Below, piece after piece: positions 1-6,686 of a DNA stretch of 64,000 nucleotides. This DNA is from Azospira restricta (lineage in GTDB: Bacteria; Pseudomonadota; Gammaproteobacteria; Burkholderiales; Rhodocyclaceae), in contig NZ_CP064781.1 in NCBI RefSeq assembly GCF_016858125.1, positions 1,364,001 through 1,428,000 on the forward strand, written 5' to 3'. The position numbers were made by a program, and so were the translations under genes. Below the pieces are notes generated by a model, which saw only the letters and a list, made by a program, of their open reading frames with translations, was not told the DNA's origin and ran no database searches. Within the stretch, counting starts at the first letter, position 1, and every line of letters begins with the position of its first letter.

Positions 1-89
1 GCACCAAGCTCGAGCCCGCCGGCGTCAACATCCGCACCGTGCGCGGCATGGGCTACTACCTTGAAAAACCGAAGTCTCCAGCCTCATAG
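1..89 (+). CDS. OmpR-family response regulator, C-terminal fragment (cut by window start)
   Basis: Only the last 28 or so residues are present. They form the end of a winged-helix DNA-binding domain, with the typical wing sequence IRTVRGMGYYLEK. The fragment is nearly identical in pattern to the end of the complete regulator at 4091-4768 (IATVRGLGYCLEK), so it is very probably its paralogue. The following kinase gene starts inside this reading frame. It is expected to regulate the DUF485/actP promoter that follows the kinase (inference from position). The receiver domain lies outside the window. Confidence 0.85.
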   Translation, partial: TKLEPAGVNIRTVRGMGYYLEKPKSPAS

Positions 90-1482
90 CCTGCGTCAGC
101 TGCTGCTCGCCTGGCTGCTGCCGGGCGTCGTGCTGCTCCTCGTCGCCAGCGGCACCAGCGCCTACTTCGTCGCGTCCGAGAACGCCGGCCAGGCCTACGA
201 CCGCTCGCTGCTGAACCTCGCGCTGGCGCTTTCCAACCAGGTGCATTCACAGAACGGGCGGCCGGTGATCGACCTGCAGCCGCAGGGGCGGCAGATTCTC
301 GTCACCGACAAGTTCGACCGCATCCATTTCGCCGTCTACGGGCCGCACGGCGAGCTGCTTGCCGGCGAGGAGGGCATCTTCCCGGAGGATGCGCCGAGTT
401 TCTTCCAGGGCAGTTCGCCGGGCCTCTTCCCGAAGGACATCTCCGGCCCCGATGCCTTCGCCGACGGGACCTTGTTCTTCGACAGCCGGATCAAGGGGCG
501 CGAGGTGCGCGGCGTGATCCTGCTCACGCAGAAGGACAACCACGAGCTGACCGTGGTCGTCGCCGAGACGCTGACCAAGCGCGAGACCCAGGTCGGCGAG
601 ATCCTGCTCAGCATCATCGTCCCCGAGTTCCTGCTGTCGGCAGCGACGATCGCGCTGATCATGTTCGGCGTCAGCAGCGGCCTGCGCCCACTCGACGCGC
701 TGCGCAGCCAGCTCGCCCGGCGCTCGCCGACCGACCTGCGCCCGGTCGGCGCCGACAACCTGCCGAGCGAGCTGCAGCCGCTGGCCATCGAGATCGACCG
801 TCTGCTGCAGCGCCTCGACGTCGCCCTCGGCGCGCAGCGCCATTTCGTCTCCGACGCTGCGCACCAGCTGCGCACGCCGATCGCCGCCTTGCAGGCGCAG
901 GTCGAGTCGGCGCTGCAGGAGCGCGACGATCCGCGCCTGTCGGCGATCCTTTCCGCCGTGCGCCGGCTGGCCCGGCTGGTCAACCAGCTGCTGGCGCTGG
1001 CCCGCGCCGAGCCGGGCGGCATGCCGGTGCTGCGACCGGTCGAGCTGCAGGCGCTGATCCACGACCATGCCGATACCTGGATGCAGCTCGCGGTCGAGCA
1101 CGACATCGACCTCGGTTTCGAACTCGAGGCGGTGACCGTGACCGGTACCGCGATCCTGCTGCGCGAGCTGGTCGGCAACCTGGTCGACAACGCCATCCGC
1201 TACACGCCGGCCGGCGGCCAGGTCACCGTGCGCTGCGCGCCGCGCGCCGGCGGCGGTGCGCTGCTGGCGGTCGAGGACAGCGGTCCGGGCATCCCGCCCG
1301 AGTTGCGCGAGCGCGTCTTCGAGCGCTTCTTCCGCGCCAGCGGCGACACCAGCGACGGCTGCGGGCTGGGGCTGGCGATCGTCCGCCAGATCGCCGAGCA
1401 GCACGGCGCCCGCATCCACATCGCCGATGCGGCCGCTGGCGGCACCCTGTTCGAAGTGATCTTCCCGCCGCCGGCGGCCTGA
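61..1482 (+). CDS. TctE/QseC-type sensor histidine kinase
   Basis: Membrane-bound sensor kinase of 473 residues. A first membrane segment lies near residues 14-34, followed by a periplasmic region of the two-component-sensor N-terminal type and a second membrane segment near 182-208. The H-box has the phosphorylated His at 268 (DAAHQLRTP). The N-box (ELVGNLVDNAIRYTP), G1 (EDSGPGIP), F-box (FERFFR) and G2 (GCGLGLAIV) are intact, so the kinase should be active. The start is a TTG that overlaps the end of the upstream regulator by 29 bases; no in-frame ATG occurs before the first membrane helix. The downstream DUF485/actP pair suggests that it senses a carboxylate or carbon status (inference). 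Confidence 0.93.
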   Translation: MKNRSLQPHSLRQLLLAWLLPGVVLLLVASGTSAYFVASENAGQAYDRSLLNLALALSNQVHSQNGRPVIDLQPQGRQILVTDKFDRIHFAVYGPHGELLAGEEGIFPEDAPSFFQGSSPGLFPKDISGPDAFADGTLFFDSRIKGREVRGVILLTQKDNHELTVVVAETLTKRETQVGEILLSIIVPEFLLSAATIALIMFGVSSGLRPLDALRSQLARRSPTDLRPVGADNLPSELQPLAIEIDRLLQRLDVALGAQRHFVSDAAHQLRTPIAALQAQVESALQERDDPRLSAILSAVRRLARLVNQLLALARAEPGGMPVLRPVELQALIHDHADTWMQLAVEHDIDLGFELEAVTVTGTAILLRELVGNLVDNAIRYTPAGGQVTVRCAPRAGGGALLAVEDSGPGIPPELRERVFERFFRASGDTSDGCGLGLAIVRQIAEQHGARIHIADAAAGGTLFEVIFPPPAA

Positions 1483-1524
1483 ATCCGCCGCGCCGGCGGC
1501 GCGGCGCCGGGGAAGGCGGTTTCC

Positions 1525-1540
1525 GTCAGTCAGCGGTCAG
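1525..1540 (+). promoter_or_regulatory. Upstream GTCAG-N6-GTCAG box
   Basis: Two GTCAG pentamers start 11 bases apart (1525 and 1536), about one helical turn, as expected for a head-to-tail OmpR-type regulator dimer. The box lies 126 bases upstream of the promoter-proximal box at 1651. No -10 element sits at the matching distance, so this would be an auxiliary site. Inference from repeat geometry only. Confidence 0.4.
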
Positions 1541-1650
1541 CATTTGCGTTCGCCGCTTTTCCCCCTCCGGATTTCCCCGGCTTCCCCTCCGGCCTTGAAA
1601 CGCCACGGTTTCGGCAGTCGTTACGCGCAGAAAAAACGATTTCCCATTGC

Positions 1651-1682
1651 GTAAGAGCAGCGTCAGTGAAGCTCCGTATAGT
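1651..1682 (+). promoter_or_regulatory. DUF485-actP promoter with GTAAG-N6-GTCAG activator box
   Basis: GTAAG (1651-1655) and GTCAG (1662-1666) start 11 bases apart, and a -10 element TATAGT (1677-1682) begins 15 bases after the second pentamer starts. There is no recognisable -35 hexamer, which fits an activator-dependent promoter. The same layout with the same 11 and 15 base spacings occurs at 6261-6292 before the second DUF485 gene. The likely regulator is the adjacent OmpR-type protein (inference). Confidence 0.6.
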
Positions 1683-1734
1683 GGCATCCGAACTCTGCAA
1701 AGAGTCGATAACGTCACAAAGAGAGGAGCACTCG

Positions 1735-2046
1735 ATGTCACAAGAAATAAGCAACAAGATCGCCGCCAACCCGGCGTTCCAGCGCTTCGTTTCGAAGCGC
1801 AACAGCTATTCGGTCCTGATGACCGTGCTGGGCGCGCTGGCCTACTACGGCTTCATCCTGCTGGTCGCCTACAACCCCGCCTTCCTGGCGCAGAAGCTCG
1901 GCGCCGGCATGACCGCCAGCGTCGGCGTGCCGCTCGGCATCGGCGTGATCGTGTTCACGATCATCATCACCTGGATCTTTGTCCGTCGCTCCAACACCGA
2001 GTTCGACGACGAAGCGGCCGCAATCCTCAAGGAGGCGACGAAGTAA
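1735..2046 (+). CDS. DUF485 family membrane protein (YjcH-like)
   Basis: A protein of 103 residues with two membrane segments (about residues 27-47 and 60-82), ending in a charged tail with the family pattern [11 protein letters not shown]485 (YjcH) proteins are usually encoded directly upstream of the acetate permease ActP, as here with a 1-base gap; their exact role is not established. The ATG at 1735 is chosen because GAGAGGAG lies just upstream. An in-frame upstream ATG at 1666 would place the promoter inside the gene. Expression is probably set by the box at 1651-1682. Confidence 0.9.
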   Translation: MSQEISNKIAANPAFQRFVSKRNSYSVLMTVLGALAYYGFILLVAYNPAFLAQKLGAGMTASVGVPLGIGVIVFTIIITWIFVRRSNTEFDDEAAAILKEATK

Positions 2047-2047
2047 C

Positions 2048-3727
2048 ATGAATATCAAGCACATCATTGCCGCCGTCGCGGCCCTCGCCGTCGCCGGTGG
2101 CGCCATCGCCGCCGGTGCCGACCTCGGCCAGGCGCAGAAGCAGGCCACCAACTGGACGGCGATCGCCATGTTCGCCATCTTCGTTGCCGGCACGCTGTGG
2201 ATCACCAAGTGGGCCGCGGCCAAGACCAAGTCGGCCGCCGACTTCTACACCGCCGGCGGCGGCATCACCGGCTTCCAGAACGGCCTCGCGATCGCCGGCG
2301 ACTACATGTCGGCCGCCTCGTTCCTCGGTATTTCGGGCCTGGTCTTCGCCAACGGCTTCGACGGCCTGATCTTCTCGATCGGCTGGCTGGTCGGCTGGCC
2401 GATCATCACCTTCCTGATGGCCGAACGCCTGCGCAACCTCGGCAAGTTCACCTTCGCCGACGTCGCCGCCTACCGCTTCGCGCAGACCCCGGTCCGCGTC
2501 TTCGCGGCGTTCTCGTCGCTGGTCGTCGTCGCCTTCTACATGATCGCGCAGATGGTCGGTGCCGGTCAGCTGATCAAGATCCTCTTCGGCATGGACTACC
2601 TCTACGCCGAGATCCTGGTCGGCGGCATCATGCTCGCCTACGTGCTGTTCGGCGGCATGACCGCGACCACCTGGGTGCAGATCATCAAGGCGGTGATGCT
2701 GCTCGGCGGCGCGACCTTCATGGCGCTCGCCGTGCTGATGCAGTTCGGCTTCTCGCCGGAGGCGCTGTTCACGAAGGCGGTCGAGATCCACTCGAAGAAG
2801 GACGCGATCATGGCCCCGGGCGCGCTGATCAAGGATCCGATCTCGGCGATCTCGGTCGGCATGGCGCTGATGTTCGGTACCGCCGGCCTGCCGCACATCC
2901 TGATGCGCTTCTTCACCGTGCCGAACGCCAAGGAAGCCCGCAAGTCGGTGGCCTGGGCGACGACCTGGATCGGCTACTTCTACATCCTGACCTTCATCAT
3001 CGGCTTCGGCGCGATCACCAACCTGGTCGCCAACCCGGGCGAGTTCTACGTCGGCGGCGAAATCGCCAAGGGCCTGAAGGGCGGCGGCAACATGGCCGCG
3101 GTGCACCTGTCCAAGGCCGTCGGCGGCGACCTGTTCCTCGGCTTCATCTCGGCCGTGGCCTTCGCCACCATCCTCGCCGTGGTTGCCGGCCTGACGCTGG
3201 CCGGTGCCTCCGCCGTGTCGCACGACCTGTACGCCTCGGTGATCAAGAAGGGCCAGGCTTCGTCGGCCGACGAACTGCGCGTCTCGAAGATCGCCACGCT
3301 CGCCCTCGGCGCGCTGGCCATCTTCCTCGGCATCGCGTTCGAGAAGGAAAACGTCGCCTACATGGTGATGCTGGCCTTCACCATCGCCTGCTCGGGCAAC
3401 TTCCCGGTGCTGTTCATGTCGGTGCTGTGGAAGGACTGCACGACCAAGGGCGCAGTGACCGGCGGCTTCGTCGGCCTGATCCTGGCCACCGTGCTGACCG
3501 TCGGCTCGGCCTCGGTCTGGGAAGCGGTGCTGAAGAACCCGAAGGGTTCGGCCTGGTTCCCGTACAACTCGGCTGCGCTGTTCTCGATGACCGCCGCCTT
3601 CTTCACGATCTGGCTGGTGTCGATCCTCGACAAGTCGGCGCAGGCGCAGAAGGAGCGCAACCTGTACCTCGACCAGCAGATCCGGTCGGAGACGGGCGTC
3701 GGCGCCGCCTCCGCGAGCGCGCACTAA
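2048..3727 (+). CDS. actP: Cation/acetate symporter ActP
   Basis: Na+/solute symporter (SSS family) of 559 residues, close to the length of E. coli ActP (549). It starts with a cleavable-signal-like segment and then about 13 membrane helices. Family hallmarks are visible: [15 protein letters not shown], the [11 protein letters not shown] motif, [15 protein letters not shown], and [17 protein letters not shown]. It should import acetate and similar short carboxylates across the inner membrane. It is translated right after the DUF485 gene and followed by a strong terminator. The two-component system upstream is the likely regulator (inference). The C-terminal tail is short, unlike the second symporter at 6683-8617. 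Confidence 0.95.
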   Translation: MNIKHIIAAVAALAVAGGAIAAGADLGQAQKQATNWTAIAMFAIFVAGTLWITKWAAAKTKSAADFYTAGGGITGFQNGLAIAGDYMSAASFLGISGLVFANGFDGLIFSIGWLVGWPIITFLMAERLRNLGKFTFADVAAYRFAQTPVRVFAAFSSLVVVAFYMIAQMVGAGQLIKILFGMDYLYAEILVGGIMLAYVLFGGMTATTWVQIIKAVMLLGGATFMALAVLMQFGFSPEALFTKAVEIHSKKDAIMAPGALIKDPISAISVGMALMFGTAGLPHILMRFFTVPNAKEARKSVAWATTWIGYFYILTFIIGFGAITNLVANPGEFYVGGEIAKGLKGGGNMAAVHLSKAVGGDLFLGFISAVAFATILAVVAGLTLAGASAVSHDLYASVIKKGQASSADELRVSKIATLALGALAIFLGIAFEKENVAYMVMLAFTIACSGNFPVLFMSVLWKDCTTKGAVTGGFVGLILATVLTVGSASVWEAVLKNPKGSAWFPYNSAALFSMTAAFFTIWLVSILDKSAQAQKERNLYLDQQIRSETGVGAASASAH

Positions 3728-3746
3728 GCGCGGATTCCGCGTACGC

Positions 3747-3777
3747 AAAAACCCGGGCTGCGGCCCGGGTTTTTTTT
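3747..3777 (+). terminator. Rho-independent terminator after actP, bidirectional in form
   Basis: An 8 bp stem (3751-3758 pairing with 3763-3770, ACCCGGGC/GCCCGGGT) with a TGCG loop is followed by eight T. On the minus strand the same stem is followed by five T, so it could also stop a transcript coming from the 4.0 kb region. Confidence 0.9.
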
Positions 3778-3904
3778 CGTCTGCCGTCGAGGGAGCGGCA
3801 GTTCGCCGCTGCCGCGGCTTTGCTAGACTGGAACGGACGACGCAGGAAATCCGGCGCACCGCGCTGGCGGGCGTGCAACGGAAAGCGACGGGGAGGGTGA
3901 TGCC

Positions 3905-4006
3905 GGGAGGAAAAAAGGAGGTAGGGGGCTATTCGGTGCAGGTTCGAACCGCCCCCTGAGCGGTGGCTTGCGCCGCGCGCTCCAAGACCATAAAAGGAGA
4001 ACAGCG
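3905..4006 (-). ncRNA. Candidate small RNA between the two symporter modules
   Basis: No plausible protein gene fills 3778-4090. On the minus strand a regulator box (4029-4044) and a -10 TAACAT (4018 to 4013) predict a start near 4006. Downstream the RNA can form a 7 bp stem (3957-3951 with 3929-3923, AGGGGGC/GCCCCCT) enclosing a GGTTCGAACC self-complementary element, then an unpaired ACCTCC, then six T (3916-3911). ACCUCC resembles the anti-Shine-Dalgarno motif used by some regulatory RNAs. Weak point: the T-run is separated from the stem by about six bases, so termination may instead occur at 3777-3747. Inferred from sequence geometry only; homologues are unknown to me. Confidence 0.33.
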
Positions 4007-4012
4007 GAACGA

Positions 4013-4044
4013 ATGTTATAGTCCATCGCTTACAGTAGACTTAC
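4013..4044 (-). promoter_or_regulatory. Minus-strand GTAAG-N6-GTAAG box with -10 TAACAT
   Basis: Read on the minus strand, two GTAAG pentamers (4044-4040 and 4033-4029) start 11 bases apart, and TAACAT (4018-4013) begins 15 bases after the start of the second. These are exactly the spacings seen before both DUF485 genes. The orientation points away from the regulator gene at 4091, towards the candidate small RNA. It could alternatively be an autoregulatory site for the regulator gene. The interrupted palindrome CGTGTT-TAA-AACACG lies next to it at 4044-4058. Confidence 0.5.
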
Positions 4045-4090
4045 GTGTTTAAAACACGGTTCGAATCCTTACCCGACGGGCATTCCCATC

Positions 4091-4768
4091 ATGCGCATTC
4101 TCATCGCCGAAGATGATGCCATCATCGCCGACGGCCTCTGCCGGTCGCTGCGCGGCAGCGGCTACGCCGTCGACCGCGCCGCCAACGGTGTCGATGCCGA
4201 CACCGCACTGATGGCCAACACCTACGACCTGCTGATCCTCGACCTCGGCCTGCCGAAGATGCCCGGGCTGGAGGTGCTGAAGCGGCTGCGCGGGCGCGGC
4301 AGCGCGCTGCCGGTGCTGATCCTGACCGCGCTCGACGGCACCAGCGACCGCGTGCGCGGCCTCGACCTCGGCGCCGACGACTACATGGTCAAGCCCTTCG
4401 AGCTGCCCGAGCTGGAGGCGCGCGTGCGCGCGCTGACGCGGCGCTCGAGCGGCACCACGCCGCTGGTGCAGTGCGGCCCGCTGACCTACGACCAGGTCGG
4501 CCGGGCGGCGATCCTCAACGGCCAGACGCTGGACCTCTCGGCGCGCGAACTGGGCCTGCTCGAGGTGCTGCTGTCGCGCGCCGGCCGGCTGGTCAGCAAG
4601 GACCAGCTGGTCGACCACCTCTGCGGCTGGGGCGAGGAGGTGAGCCACAACGCGATCGAGGTCTACGTGCATCGCCTGCGCAAGAAGCTCGAGCCGGGCG
4701 GCGTGCGCATCGCCACCGTGCGCGGCCTCGGATATTGCCTTGAGAAGCAGGAAGCCCGCGGCGCCTGA
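4091..4768 (+). CDS. OmpR-family response regulator (TctD/QseB-like)
   Basis: A regulator of 225 residues. The receiver domain has the acidic pair D8/D9, phospho-acceptor D51 (LILDLGLP), T79 and K101 (MVKPF). The C-terminal winged-helix domain (about 130-220) ends with IATVRGLGYCLEK. It is the partner of the overlapping kinase gene. Its closest relative in the window is the fragment at 1-89. As an OmpR-type protein it should bind direct repeats one helical turn apart, and the GTMAG-N6-GTMAG boxes at 1525, 1651, 4029 and 6261 are good candidates (inference). Confidence 0.95.
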   Translation: MRILIAEDDAIIADGLCRSLRGSGYAVDRAANGVDADTALMANTYDLLILDLGLPKMPGLEVLKRLRGRGSALPVLILTALDGTSDRVRGLDLGADDYMVKPFELPELEARVRALTRRSSGTTPLVQCGPLTYDQVGRAAILNGQTLDLSARELGLLEVLLSRAGRLVSKDQLVDHLCGWGEEVSHNAIEVYVHRLRKKLEPGGVRIATVRGLGYCLEKQEARGA

Positions 4769-6254
4769 CGGGCAGCGTTCGCTGTTCGGCGAGATCCTCG
4801 ACTGGATGCTCGCCCCGCTGCTGTTCGTCTGGCCGGTGTCGATCGCGGTCACCCACTACTTTGCGACGGCGGTCGCCAGCTACCCCTACGACCAGGCGCT
4901 GCGCGAGAACGTCAACGCCGTCGCCCGCCAGATCAAGTTCGTGAACGGCCGGCCGCAGATCGCGCTGCCGGCCTCGGCGCGGGCGATGCTGCGCGCCGAC
5001 GAGATCGACCACGTCTATTTCCACGTGCTCAACCGCAAGGGTGTCAAGCTCGCCGGCGATACCGAGCTGCCGGTCGCGACCGACCTCGACTACCAGGCCG
5101 ACGAGCTCGGCGAGATCTACTTCCGCGAGGTCGAGGCCGGCGGCCAGGACCTGCGCGTCGCCTATACCTACGTCGGCGAGCCGAGCATGCCGCGCGAGCG
5201 CTGGCTGCTGGTGGAGGTCGGCGAGACGCTGGAGAAGCGCTCGCAGCTGGCCAACAAGATCATCGCCAGCGTCATCCTGCCGCAGTTCGTGATCATCCCG
5301 CTCGCCGTCGTGCTGGTCTGGTTCGGCCTGTCGCAGGGCCTGCGCCCGCTGACCGTGCTGCGCGAGCGGATCGAGGCGCGCGCCGAGAGCGACATGTCGC
5401 CGATTCGTACCCGCCGCGTGCCGGAGGAACTGCAGCCGCTGATCGACGCCTTCAATGCGATGCTCGAGCGCATGCGCGGCAACCTCGACGCGCAGCAGCG
5501 CTTCATCGCCGACGCCGCGCACCAGATGCGCACCCCCTTGACCGGGCTGAAGACGCAGGCGCAGCTGGCGATGCGCGAATCGGACCCGGAGGAGCTGAAG
5601 AAATCCCTGCGCCAGATCGCCACCGGCGTCGACCGCGCCGCGCACCTGGTCAACCAGCTGCTGACGCTGGCCCGCGCCGAGGCCAGCGACGCCGCGCAGC
5701 AGTCGCTGGCGCCGCTCAACCTCGACCTGCTCTTGCGCGAGCAGGTCGAGGAGTGGGTGATGCGCGCGCTCGACAAGCACATCGACCTCGGCTACGAGCC
5801 GGCGCCGCCGTCCGAGATCATGGGCAGCGCCTTCCTGCTGCGCGAGCTGGTCAGCAACCTGATCGACAACGCGCTGCGCTACACGCCGGCCGACGGGCGC
5901 GTCACCTGCCGCGTCGTCGTCCAGGGCGACTTCGTGACCCTCGAGGTCGAGGACAACGGCATCGGCATCACCGAGGAGCAGGCGGCGCTGGTGTTCGAGC
6001 GCTTCTACCGCGTCGACGGCACCGGCACCGACGGCTCCGGCCTCGGCCTGCCGATCGTGCGCGAGATCGCCGAGCTGCACCGTGCCGCCGCCAGCCTGCG
6101 GCCGAACCCGCACGAGCGCGGCGCCATCGCCCGCGTCGTCTTCCCCCGCTACCGCCCGCCCGCCGACCGCCCGGCCTTCGACGCGCAGATCGAGGGCGAG
6201 CTCGGCGGGCGCGGCTTGCCGGCGGCGCACAATCCGCCCACCGGCTTCGTCTGA
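4740..6254 (+). CDS. TctE/QseC-type sensor histidine kinase
   Basis: Sensor kinase of 504 residues, paralogue of the gene at 61-1482. Membrane segments lie near residues 24-44 and 178-200, with a periplasmic sensor between them. H-box His is 261 (DAAHQMRTP); N-box (ELVSNLIDNALRYTP), G1 (EDNGIGI), F-box (FERFYR) and G2 (GSGLGLPIV) are complete. The TTG start overlaps the regulator gene by 29 bases, the same overlap as in the first pair. The C-terminus is about 30 residues longer than in its paralogue. The downstream symporter gene suggests a substrate-sensing role (inference). Confidence 0.93.
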   Translation: MRSRKPAAPDGQRSLFGEILDWMLAPLLFVWPVSIAVTHYFATAVASYPYDQALRENVNAVARQIKFVNGRPQIALPASARAMLRADEIDHVYFHVLNRKGVKLAGDTELPVATDLDYQADELGEIYFREVEAGGQDLRVAYTYVGEPSMPRERWLLVEVGETLEKRSQLANKIIASVILPQFVIIPLAVVLVWFGLSQGLRPLTVLRERIEARAESDMSPIRTRRVPEELQPLIDAFNAMLERMRGNLDAQQRFIADAAHQMRTPLTGLKTQAQLAMRESDPEELKKSLRQIATGVDRAAHLVNQLLTLARAEASDAAQQSLAPLNLDLLLREQVEEWVMRALDKHIDLGYEPAPPSEIMGSAFLLRELVSNLIDNALRYTPADGRVTCRVVVQGDFVTLEVEDNGIGITEEQAALVFERFYRVDGTGTDGSGLGLPIVREIAELHRAAASLRPNPHERGAIARVVFPRYRPPADRPAFDAQIEGELGGRGLPAAHNPPTGFV

Positions 6255-6260
6255 GCGGCG

Positions 6261-6292
6261 GTCAGCCGGCTGTAAGGAAGCCTTCCTAGACT
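6261..6292 (+). promoter_or_regulatory. Promoter of second DUF485-symporter operon with GTCAG-N6-GTAAG box
   Basis: GTCAG (6261-6265) and GTAAG (6272-6276) start 11 bases apart; TAGACT (6287-6292), a plausible -10, begins 15 bases after the second pentamer starts. No -35 is visible. The layout matches 1651-1682 base for base in spacing. The box lies between the kinase stop codon and the next gene, so the operon can be transcribed apart from the two-component genes. Confidence 0.55.
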
Positions 6293-6313
6293 CCCCGGCA
6301 AAGAACAGGGACC

Positions 6314-6329
6314 GGGAGGCGCGCCTCCC
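6314..6329 (+). repeat. 16 bp perfect palindrome in the leader of the second DUF485 gene
   Basis: GGGAGGCG/CGCCTCCC is a perfect inverted repeat about 20 bases after the predicted -10 and just before the ribosome-binding region of the gene at 6351. It could be an operator overlapping the early transcript, or an RNA hairpin that affects translation. No equivalent is present before the first DUF485 gene. Confidence 0.4.
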
Positions 6330-6350
6330 GCGATGCCAAGGGGTGGAGAC

Positions 6351-6686
6351 ATGGGCAATTGCGCCATCGACTGGGCGGCGATCAACGCCGATCCCAGGTT
6401 CCGGGAACTGCACCGTCGGAAGTCGGGCTTCCTCGGCTTGCTGATGATCGTTTCGGTCGGCTACTACTTCCTGCTGCCGGTCGGCGCCGCGTGGTTTCCC
6501 GAGCTGTTCCGGATCAGGGTGGCCGGCGCGGTCAACGTCGGCCTGCTCTTCGCGCTGTCCGAGTTCGTCGTCGCCTGGGGCGTCGCGGCGCTCTACACGC
6601 GGCGCGCCAACCGGGATTTCGACCGGCTGGCGGAGGAGATCCGCGGCGAGATCGCCGGCCGCATGGCGCGCGGGGCCGTGCCGTGA
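6351..6686 (+). CDS. DUF485 family membrane protein, second copy
   Basis: A protein of 111 residues with two membrane helices (about 31-51 and 66-88) and the family C-terminal pattern RRANRDFDRLAEEI, corresponding to RRSNTEFD in the first copy. The ATG at 6351 is preferred because AAGGGG lies seven bases upstream; another ATG at 6333 would lack a good site. Its stop overlaps the GTG start of the symporter gene (GTGA), implying translational coupling. It probably forms a functional unit with that symporter, as YjcH/ActP pairs do. Confidence 0.87.
   Translation: MGNCAIDWAAINADPRFRELHRRKSGFLGLLMIVSVGYYFLLPVGAAWFPELFRIRVAGAVNVGLLFALSEFVVAWGVAALYTRRANRDFDRLAEEIRGEIAGRMARGAVP

Noticed and set aside
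4013-4026. Short minus-strand ORF of 67 codons starting at 4026
   Set aside because: Its start lies upstream of the predicted transcript start and it has no ribosome site; the Pro/Arg-rich product looks non-coding.
4044-4085. T-arm-like GGTTCGAATCC, possible tRNA or attachment site
   Set aside because: No acceptor, D or anticodon stem can be built upstream, and the T-stem does not pair fully. A similar GGTTCGAACC at 3941 is simply self-complementary.
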